Assembly: GCA_030674185.1 (NCBI GenBank)
Contig: CM060312.1
Location: forward strand, 948,492-1,012,491
Length of the DNA stretch: 64,000 nt
Direction of reading: 5' to 3'
Source: Monoplex corrugatus
Lineage: Eukaryota; Mollusca; Gastropoda; Littorinimorpha; Ranellidae
Shown here: piece by piece, positions 51,131-61,800 of the stretch
Numbering within the stretch: position 1 is the first letter of the stretch
Layout of the letters: each line of letters starts with the position of its first letter
The notes under the pieces: generated by a model
Seen by the model: the letters and a program-made list of their open reading frames with translations, nothing else
Database searches by the model: none
What the model was told of the DNA's origin: nothing
Made by a program: the position numbers and the translations under genes

Positions 51131-51884
51131 CAACACCAATGTGCACTTTACAACACCACTGTACACTTTACAAGACCAATGTACACTTTACTGTACACTT
51201 TACAACACCACTTTACACTTTACAACACCAATGTACACTTTACAACACCAATGTACACTTTACAACACCAATGTACATTTTACTGTACACTTTACAACAC
51301 CACTGTACACTTTACAACAACACTTTACACTTTACAACACCAATGTACACTTTACTGTACACTTTACAACACCACTGTACACTTTACAACACCACTGTAC
51401 ACTTTACAACACCAATGTAATTTTACACCACCACTGTACATTTTACAAAACAACTGTACATTTTACAATTACCATTGTATACTTTACAACAACAAACTGT
51501 ACACTTTACAATACTATTGTATACTTTACAACACCAATGTACACTTTACAACACTAATGTACACCTTACAACACCACTATACACTTTACAATACCACTAT
51601 ACACTTTACAACACCACTATACACTTTCAACACCAGTGTACACTTTACAACACCAATGTACACTTTCCAACACCAATGTACACTTTACAACACCAGTGTA
51701 CACTTTTCAACACCAATGTACACTTTTCAACACCAATGTACACTTTACAACACCAATATTACACATTTACAACACCACTGTACACTTTACAACACCAATG
51801 TACACTTTACAACACCAATGTACACTTTACAACACTTTACACCACCAATGTACACTTTACACCATCACGCACTTTACAACACCA
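51131..51884. repeat. 20-bp array, diverged right part
   Basis: Reverts to simple 20-bp units (ACTTTACAACACCAATGTAC) with ACTATACACT variants, up to the LINE B fragment. Confidence 0.95.
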
Positions 51885-52155
51885 CAAAGACACAAGAAGA
51901 TCATTGATAGGGAAGATTAGGAAAAGACAGGCAACGTTTATAGGCCATTTCTTGAGGAAAGAGAAATTAGAGCACCAGGCCACAACAGGAAAGCTGAAGG
52001 GAAAGACAGCACCAGGTAGACCCAGGGAGAAATAACCTTACGGACTTGCACCCTGGCTGAGGACAGAGATGGTGAAAGATGTGCTTGCGGCAACAAGGAA
52101 TAGCAACAGATGGAAGGCCAACGCCATGTCACAGGGCACATAATGATGATGAACA
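51885..52155 (+). mobile_element. LINE family B, copy 4: 3' end only
   Basis: The plus strand reads DTRRSLIGKIRKRQATFIGH then FLRKEKLEHQATTGKLKGK, and after frame breaks ends with GCCAACGCCATGTCACAGGG and CACATAATGATGATG. This is the same 3' terminus as copies 1 to 3. It splits the 20-bp array. Confidence 0.88.
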
Positions 52156-52485
52156 CCATTAAACACTTTACAACACAACTCTACACTTTACAACACCACT
52201 ATACACTTTACGACACAACTGTACACTTTACAACACCACTATACACTTTACAACACCAATATACACTTTACAACACCAATATACACTTTACAACACCACT
52301 ATACACTTTACAACACCACTATACACTTCACAACATCACTATACACTTTATGACACAACTGTACACTTCACAACACCACTATACACTTTACAACACCACT
52401 ATATACTTTACAACACCACTATACACTTTACAACACCACTATACATTTTACAACACAACTGTACACTTTACAACACATGAAGACC
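52156..52485. repeat. 20-bp array, terminal part
   Basis: About 16 units of the CACTATACACTTTACAACAC type beyond LINE B copy 4. Confidence 0.95.
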
Positions 52486-52489
52486 AGTT

Positions 52490-54890
52490 ATATCTTTGTA
52501 GGAAGGGGCCTACTGACGTCACTTTTCACATAAACACTACTTATATTCCCTGTAGGAAGGGGCCAACTGACATCAGTTTTCACATACACACTACTTATAT
52601 CCCTGTAGGAAGGGGCCAACTGACGTCAGTTTTCACATAAACACTACTTATATCCCTGTAGGAAGGGGCCAACTGACGTCAGTTTTCACATAAACACTAC
52701 TTACATCCCTGTAGGGAGTGGCCAACAGACGTCAGTTTTCACATAAACACTACTTATATCCTGTAGGAAGGGGCCAACAGACGTCAGTTTTCACATAAAC
52801 ACTACTTATATCCTTGTAGGAAGGGGCCAACAGACGTCAGTTTTCACATAAACACTACTTATATCCTTGTAGGAGGGGCCAACTGACGTCAGTTTTCACA
52901 TAAACACTACTTATATTCCCTGTAGGGAGGGGCCAACAGACGTCAGTTTTCACATACACACTACTTATATCCTTGTAGGAAGGGGCCAACTGACGTCAGT
53001 TTTCACATAAACACTACTTATATCCCTGTAGGGAGGGGACCAACAGACGTCAGTTTTCACATACACACTACTTATATCCTTGTAGGAAGGGGCCAACAGA
53101 CGTCAGTTTTCACATAAACTCTACTTATATCCCTGTAGGGAGGGGCCAACAGACGTCAGTTTTCACATACACACTACTTATATCCCTTAGGGAGGGGCCA
53201 AATGACGTCAGTTTTCATATACACACTACTTATATCCTGTAGGGAGGGGCCAACTGACGTCAGTTTTCACATACACACTACTTATATCCCTGTAGGGAGG
53301 GGCCAACTGACGTCAGTTTTCATATACACACTACTTATATCCGTGTAGGGAGGGGCCAACTGACGTCAGTTTTCACATAAACACTATTTATATCCTGTAG
53401 GGAGAGGCCAACAGACGTCAGTTTTCACATAAACACTACATATATCCTTGTAGGGAGGGACCAACAGACGTCAGTTTTCACATAAACACTACTTATATCC
53501 TTGTAGGGAGAGACCAACTGACGTCAGTTTTCACATTAACACTACTTATATCCTTGTAGGGAGGGGCCAACAGACGTCAGTTTTGACATAAACACTACTT
53601 ATATCCTTGTAGGAAGGGGCCAACTGACGTCAGTTTTCACATAAACACTACTTATATCCTTGTAGGAAGGGGCCAACAGACGTCAGTTTTCACATAAACA
53701 CTACTTATATCCTTGTAGGGAGGGGCCAACAGACGTCAGTTTTCACATAAACACTACTTATATCCTTGTAGGAAGAGACCAACTGACGTCAGTTTTCACA
53801 TAAACACTACTTATATCCTTGTAGGAAGAGACCAACTGACGTCAGTCTTCACATAAACACTACTTAAATCCCTGTAGGTAGAGGCCAACAGACGTCAGTT
53901 TTCACATAAACACTACTGAAATCCCTGTAGGAAGGGGCCAACAGACGTCACTTTTCAATAAACACTACTTATATCCCTATAGGGAGGGGCCAACAGACGT
54001 CAGTTTGACCATAAACACTACTTATATCCCTGTAGGAAGGGGCCAACAGACGTCAGTTTTCACATAAACACTACTTATATCCCTGTAGGGAGGGGCCAAC
54101 TGACGTCACTTTTCACATACACATTACTTATATCCTTGTAGGGAGGGGCCAACAGACATAAGTTTTCACGTAAACACTACTGATATACTTGTAGGAAGGG
54201 CCCAACAGACGCCAGTTTTCACATAAACACTACTTATATCCCTGTAGGAAGGGCCCAACAGACGTCAGTTTTCACATAAACACTACTTATATCCTGTAGG
54301 AAGGGCCCAACAGACGTCAGTTTTCACATAAACACTACTTATATCCCTGTAGGAAGGGGCCAACAGACGTCAGTTTTCACATAAACACTACTTATATCCC
54401 TGTAGGAAGGGCCCCAACAGATGTCAGTTTTCACATAAACACTACTTATATCCTTGTAGGAAGGGCCCAACAGACGTCAGTTTTCACATAAACACTACTT
54501 ATATCCTTGTAGGAAGGGCCCAACAGACGTCAGTTTTCACATAAACACTACTTATATCCCTGTAGGAAGGGCCCAACAGACGTCAGTTTTCACATAAACA
54601 CTACTTATATCCCTGTAGGGAGGGGCCAACAGACGTCAGTTTTCACATAAACACTATTCATATCCCTGTAGGAAGGGGCCAACAGACGTCAGTTTTCACA
54701 TAAACACTACTTATATCCCTGTAGGAAGGGCCCAACAGACGTCAGTTTTCACGTAAACACTACTTATATCCCTGTAGGAAGGGGCCAACAGACGTCAGTT
54801 TTCACATAAACACTACTTATATCCCTGTAGGAAGGGGCCAACAGACGTCAGTTTTCACATAAACACTACTTATATCCATACAGGCAGGGG
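52490..54890. repeat. 53-bp minisatellite array with CRE-like palindromes, about 45 units
   Basis: Units contain GTAGGAAGGGGCCAAC, then (A/T)GACGTCAGTTTTCACAT and AAACACTACTTATATCC. By eye about 14 units carry the perfect CREB/ATF site TGACGTCA, mostly within the 14-bp palindrome AACTGACGTCAGTT; most of the rest have AGACGTCA. The perfect sites are concentrated in the left two thirds. Confidence 0.95.
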
Positions 54891-54899
54891 TTTACAGCT

Positions 54900-56810
54900 G
54901 TCATCACATAAAGACAACTTATATCATGTAGGAATGAGGGGACAACACAATCTATCTTCATGTAAAGACAACTTATATCATGTAGGAATGGAGGGACAAC
55001 ACACATCTATCTTCATGTAAAGACAACTTATATCATGTAGGAATGAGGGGACAACACACATCTATCTTCATGTAAAGAACACTTATATCATGTAGGAATG
55101 GAGGGGACAACACACATCTATCTTCATGTAAAGACAACTTATATCATGTAGGAATGGAGGGACAACACACATCTATCTTCATGTAAAGACTTATATCATG
55201 TGAAATGTGGGGACAACACACATCTATCTTCATGTAAAGACAACTTATATCATGTAGGAAATGAGGGGACAACAACATCTATCTTCATGTAAAGACAACT
55301 TATATCATGTAGGAATGGAGGGGACAACACACATCTATCTTCATGTAAAGACAACTTATATCATGTAGGAATGGAGGGGACAACACACATCTATCTTCAT
55401 GTAAAGACAACTTATATCATGTAGGAAATGAGGGGACAACACACATCTATCTTCATGTAAAGACAACTTATATCATGTAGGAATGGAGGGGACAACACAC
55501 ATCTATCTTCATGTAAAGACAACTTATATCATGTAGGAATGGAGGGGACAACAACATCTATCTTCATGTAAAGACAACTTATATCATGTAGGAAATGAGG
55601 GGACAACACACATCTATCTTCATGTAAAGACAACTTATATCATGTAGGAATGGAGGGGACAACACACATCTATCTTCATGTAAAGACAACTTATATCATG
55701 TAGGAAATGTGGGGACAACACACATCTATCTTCATGTAAAGACAACTTATATCATGTAGGGATGGTGGGGACAACACACATCTATCTTCATGTAAAGACT
55801 TATATCATGTAGGAATGGAGGGGACAACACACATCTATCATCATGTAAAGACAACTTATATCATGTAGGAATGGAGGGGACAACACACATCTATCTTCAT
55901 GTAAAGACAACTTATATCATGTAGGAATGGAGGGGACAACACACATCTATCTTCATGTAAAGACAACTTATATCATGTAGGAAATGTGGGGACAACACAC
56001 ATCTATCTTCATGTAAAGACAACTTATATCATGTAGGAAATGTGGGGACAACACACATCTATCTTCATGTAAAGACAACTTATATCATGTAGGAAATGTG
56101 GGGACAACACACATCTATCTTCATGTAAAGACAACTTATATCATGTAGGAATGGAGGGGACAACACACATCTATCTTCATGTAAAGACAACTTATATCAT
56201 GTAGGAATGGAGGGGACAACACACATCTATCTTCATGTAAAGACTTATATCATGTAGGGATGGTGGGGACAACACACATCTATCTTCATGTAAAGACAAC
56301 TTATATCATGTAGGAAATGTGGGGACAACACACATCTATCTTCATGTAAAGACAACTTATATCATGTAGGAATGGAGGGGACAACACACATCTATCTTCA
56401 TGTAAAGACAACTTATATCATGTAGGAATGGAGGGGACAACACACATCTATCTTCATGTAAAGACTTATATCATGTAGGGATGGTGGGGACAACACACAT
56501 CTATCTTCATGTAAAGACAACTTATATCATGTAGGAATGGAGGGGACAACACACATCTATCTTCATGTAAAGACAACTTATATTATGTAGGAATGGAGGG
56601 GACAACACACATCTATCTTCATGTAAAGACAACTTATATCATGTAGGAATGGAGGGGACAACACACATCTATCTTCATGTAAAGACAACTTATATCATGT
56701 AGGAATGGAGGGGACACACACAATCTATCTTCATGTAAAGACAACTTATATCATGTAGGGATGGAGGGGACAATACATATCTATCTTCATGTAAAGACAA
56801 CTTATATACG
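54900..56810. repeat. 56-bp minisatellite array, about 34 units
   Basis: Units contain ACTTATATCATGTAGGAATG, GAGGGGACAACACACATCTA and TCTTCATGTAAAGACA. Its plan (CTTATATC, TGTAGGAA, GGGG-CAAC, TTC-AT-TAAA) is parallel to that of the neighbouring 53-bp array, and the two are probably diverged from a common unit. It lies in the intron just downstream of exon A. Confidence 0.95.
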
Positions 56811-56896
56811 TGTATAGAGGAGCTAATTGATGTCAATCTTCACACAAGGCCTATTGTCTGTGAAGATGACAGGTGAAAGCTGAAAGATGTACTCAC

Positions 56897-57192
56897 GCCA
56901 AGTATAGGGAGAGGCCAGTAAATCTCAATCTTCTCGAAAGGACTCTTCCCTGTGTCCTTGTCTGTGTAGGTGACCATGTGAGTCAACTCTTTGAGGAACT
57001 GACCATCGTTGTCATGGCGACACTCTTTGGTCATCGGCGCCTGTTTACCGTCCCATGTGTGAACGACGAACTTCCGTGAGTCTGAATGGCGCAGTTCGCA
57101 GATGGTCCTTGTGCCACGCAGAAGGTCTGTGGGGAGAATCTTACATCCCACCACCAGGTTAACCAGGCTGCTTTTCCCTGCTCCCTTCTCAC
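56897..57192 (-). CDS. Exon A of dynamin-like GTPase gene: P-loop (G1) exon
   Basis: 296 nt on the minus strand between an acceptor GCTATGACAG and the donor GGC-GTGAGT. The first two bases complete a glycine codon, followed by 98 codons (phase 0 end). The peptide starts GEKGAGKSSLVNLVVG, a GxxxxGKS/T Walker A (G1) motif, then ILPTDLLRGTRTICELR, where a threonine after the P-loop helix is the likely G2 switch residue, and ends KSPFEKIEIYWPLPILG. The order P-loop, long insertion, paired strands, then DSPG in exon B fits dynamin-superfamily GTPases, and G1, G3 and G4 are all present across exons A to C. In molluscs proteins of this type are often labelled as dual Ser/Thr-Tyr kinase (DSTYK)-like because of a related N-terminal region; no kinase domain is seen here. 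The starting exon is not found. The intron upstream is a tandem array of this exon's own acceptor. Confidence 0.9.
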
Positions 57193-58555
57193 CTGTCATA
57201 GCATTAGACATTACAATATGATTAGTATGTATCAGTTATCATATTAAATCAACAACACAGCATCAACAACCCTGGTCATGCCCACTCCCTTCTCGCCTGT
57301 CATAGCATTAGACATTACAATAAGATTAGTGTGTATCAATTGTCATATTAAATCAACAACACAGCATCAACAACCCTGGTCATGCCCACTCCCTTCTCGC
57401 CTGTCATAGCATTAGACATTACAATATGATTAGTATGTATCAATTGTCATATTAAATCAACAACACAGCATCAACAACCCTGGTCATGCCCACTCCCTTC
57501 TCGCCTGTCATAGCATTAGACATTACAATAAGATTAGTGTGTATCAGTTATCATATTAAATCAACACCACAGCATCAACAACCCTGGTCATGCCCACTCC
57601 CTTCTCGCCTATCATAGCATTAGACATTACAATATGATTAGTATGTATCAGTTATCATATTAAATCAATAACACAGCATCAACAACCCTGGTCATGCCCA
57701 CTCCCTTCTCGCCTGTCATAGCATTAGACATTACAATAAGATTAGTGTGTATCAGTTATCATATTAAATCAACAACACAGCATCAACAACCCTGGTCATG
57801 CCCACTCCCTTCTCGCCTATCATAGCATTAGACATTACAATATGATTAGTATGTATCAGTTATCATATTAAATCAACAACACAGCATCAACAACCCTGGT
57901 CATGCCCACTCCCTTCTCGCCTGTCATAGCATTAGACATTACAATAAGATTAGTGTGTATCAGTTATCATATTAAATCAACAACACAGCATCAACAACCC
58001 TGGTCATGCCCACTCCCTTCTCGCCTGTCATAGCATTAGACATTACAATAAGATTAGTATGTATCAGTTATCATATTAAATCAACAACACAGCATCAACA
58101 ACCCTGGTCATGCCCACTCCCTTCTCGCCTGTCATAGCATTAGACATTACACATGATTAGTATGTATCAGTTATCATATTAAATCAACAACACAGCATCA
58201 ACGACGTTGGTCATGCCCACTCCCTTCTCGCCTGTCATAGCATTAGACATTACAATAAGATTAGTATGTATCAGTTGTCATATTAAATCAACAACACAGC
58301 ATCAACAACCCTGGTCATGCCCACTCCCTTCTCGCCTGTCATAGCATTAGACATTACAATAAGATTAGTGTGTATCAGTTGTCATATTAATAAATCAACA
58401 ACACAGCATCAACAACCCTGGTCATGCCCACTCCCTTCTCGCCTGTCATAGCATTAGACATTACAATAAGATTAGTGTGTATCAGTTTCATATTAAATCA
58501 ACAACACAGCATCAACAACCCTGGTCATGCCCACTCCCTTCTCGCCTACTTTAGC
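57193..58555 (-). repeat. ~104-bp array made of exon A's splice acceptor plus ~23 exon bases, about 13 units
   Basis: On the minus strand every unit contains GTCTAATGCTATGACAG followed by GCGAGAAGGGAGTGGGCATG, that is, the exon A acceptor and the GEKG(A/V)G coding start, then about 60 bp ending in TTAATATGATAACTGATACA. Units at 57596 and 57806 read TATCAT instead of TGTCAT on the plus strand and so lose the acceptor AG. The array directly adjoins the real exon at 57192/57193. Confidence 0.94.
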
Positions 58556-58870
58556 ATTATTAGACAATACTATATTGATACTAGACACTGGTTTAGAACA
58601 CAAAGCAAACAGAACAGGTCTGAAAACAGAACCTTATGGGACACCTAGTTTAGAGATGTTGCTGGAGAACAAATCCACGTGTACCTGGGATGAATGGGTG
58701 GTGGTGGTGCATACTTTTTGGCGTTTTATTGGAGCGTAAAAGTCTGATATAGTTTGAAAGCGCTCGTGTAACTGGTGGAGAGCGCGTTGACTTGTTGAGT
58801 TAAGTGAAGACCGCAGGTCTCCTCTGAAGGCGTTTCTATCGATGGTGGCCATATTTTTCTTATCCACAAA
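58556..58870 (-). mobile_element. LINE remnant with linker and RT motif
   Basis: The minus strand reads IDRNAFRGDLRSSLNSTSQ, then QLHERFQTISDFYAPIKRQK (the pre-RT linker pattern L..ILD.HAP..K in non-LTR elements). After a large internal deletion it reads GVP-stop-GSVFRPVLFALCSKP, a mutated GVPQGSVLGPVLF box. It is broken by an in-frame stop. Confidence 0.6.
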
Positions 58871-61800
58871 CTTTCCATATAACCTTCAGGTCTACACGAT
58901 GTACAAGTGCACACAATATACAAATGTACACAATGTACAGGTCTACACATGTACAGGTTTACACAATGTCAGATGTACACAGTGTATAGGTCTACACAGC
59001 GTACAGGTATACACAATGTACATGTCTACACAATGGACGGGTGTACACTGTATAGATCTACACAATGTAAACAACATGTATAGGTCTACACAATGTATAG
59101 GTCTACACAATGTAAGGTCTACACAATGTATAGGTCTACACAATGTAATGGTCTACACAATGTACAGGTCTACACAATGTATAGGTCTACACAATGTACA
59201 GGTCTACACAATGTATAGGTCTACACAATGTACTAGGTCTACACAATGTACAGGTCTACACAATGTATAGGTCTAACAATGTACAGGTCTACACAATGTA
59301 TAGGTCTACACAATGTATATGGTCTACACAATGTATAGGTCTACACAATGTAGGTCTACACAATGTACAGGTCTACACAATGTAAGGTCTACACAATGTA
59401 CAGGTCTACACAATGTAAAGGTCTACACAATGTATAGGTCTACACAATGTACAGGTCTACACAATGTACAGGTTCTACACAATGTACAGGTTTACACAAT
59501 GTAAGGTCTACACAATGTACAGGTCTACACAATGTATAGGTCTACACAATGTAAGGTCTACACAATGTAAGGTCTACACAATGTATAGGTCTACGACAAT
59601 GTATAGGTCTACACAATGTACAGGTCTACACAATGTATAGGTCTACACAATGTACAGGTCTACACAATGTACAGGTCTACACAATGTAAGGTCTACACAA
59701 TGTATAGGCTACAATGTACAGGTCTACACAATGTACAGGTCTACACAATGTACAGGTTACACAATGTATAGGTCTACACAATGTACAGGTCTACACAATG
59801 TACAGGTCTACACAATGGTACAGGGTCTACACAATGTATAGGTCTACACAATGTAAGTCTACACAATGTAAGGTCTACACAATGTAAGGTAAAACAAGTA
59901 CAATGTTACACACAATACAGGTCTACACAATGTACAGGTCTACACAATGTAATCTACACAAATGTACAGTCTAACACAATGTAAGGCTACACAATTACGG
60001 TACAATGTACAGGTCTACACAATGTACAGGTCTACACAATGTATAGGTCTACACAATGTAAGGTCTACACAATGATACAATGTCTACACAATGTATAGGT
60101 TACAAATGTACAGGTCTACACAATGTATAGGTCTACACAATGTATAGGTCTACACAATGTAAGGTCTACACAATGTATAGGTCTACACAATGTATAGGTC
60201 TACACAATGTATAGGTCTACACAATGTATAGGTCTACACAATGTATGGTCTACACAATGTATAGGTCTACACAATGTACAGGTCTACACAATGTAAGTAA
60301 CAGAGGTCTACACAATGTACAGGTCTACACAATGTACAGGTCTACACAATGTACAGGTCTACACAATGTACAGGTCTACACAATGTAAGTCACACAATGT
60401 ATAGGTCTAACAATGTAAGGTCTACACAATGACAGGTCTACACAATGTAAGGTCTACACAATGTATAGGTCTACACAATGTACAGGTCACACAATGTACA
60501 GGTCTACACAATGTATAGGTCTACACAATGTATAGGTTACACAATGTAAGGTCACACAATGTAAGGTCTACACAATGTACAGGTCTACACAATGACAGGT
60601 CTACACAATGTAAGGTCTACACAATGTAAGTCTACACAATGTATGGTCACACAATGTATAGGTCACACATGTAAGGTTACACAATGTACAGGTCTACACA
60701 ATGTATAGTCTACACAATGTAAGGTCTACACAATGTATAGGTCTACACATGTATAGTTACACATGTAAGGTCTACACATGTATAGGTCTACACAATGTAT
60801 AGTTACACAATTAAGTCTACACAGTAAGTCTACACAATGTAGGTCTAACAATGTAAGGTCTACACAATGTAAGGTCTACAAATGTAGGTCTAAAATGTAG
60901 GTTACACAATGTAAGTCTACACAATGTACAGTACACATTAAGTCTCACATGTAAGCTACACAATGTAAGGTACACATGTACAGGTCCACAATTAAGGTCT
61001 CACAATGTAAGTCTACACAATGTAAGTACACAATGAAGTCTACACAATGTAAGTTACACATAAGTCACACAAGTAAGGTTACACAATGTAAGGTCTACAC
61101 AATGTAAGTCTACACAATGTAAGTCTACACATGTAGTCTACACAATGTAAGTCTACACAATGTAAGTCTACACAATGTAAGTCTACACAATGTAAGTCTA
61201 ACAATGTACAGGTCTACACAATGTACAGGTCTAACAATGTCAGGTCTACACATTACAGTCTACACAATGTAAGGTACACATTAAGTTACAATGTAAGGTT
61301 ACACAATGTAAGTCTACACAATTTACAGGTACACAATGTAAGGTCTACACAATGTAAGTTACACATGTATAGTTACACAATGTAAGGTCTACACATGTAA
61401 GTTAACAATGTAGGTTACACATGTAAGGTCTACACAATGTACAGTCCACAATGAAGTTACACAATTAAGTAACAATGTAAGGTACCATGTAAGTTACACA
61501 ATGTAAGGTTACACAATGTAAGGTCTACACAATGTAAGTCTACACATGTAGTCTACACAATGTAAGTCTACACAATGAGTTACACAATGTAGGTCTACAC
61601 ATGTACAGTCTACACAATGAAGTTACACAATTAAGTCTACACAAGTAGGTACACATGTAGGTTACACAATGTAAGTACACATTAAGGTCTACACAATGTA
61701 AGGTCTACACGTAAGTCTACACAATGTAGTCTAACAATTAAGTTACACATGTAGGCTAACAATGTACAGTCTACACAATGTATAGGTCACACAATGTAAG

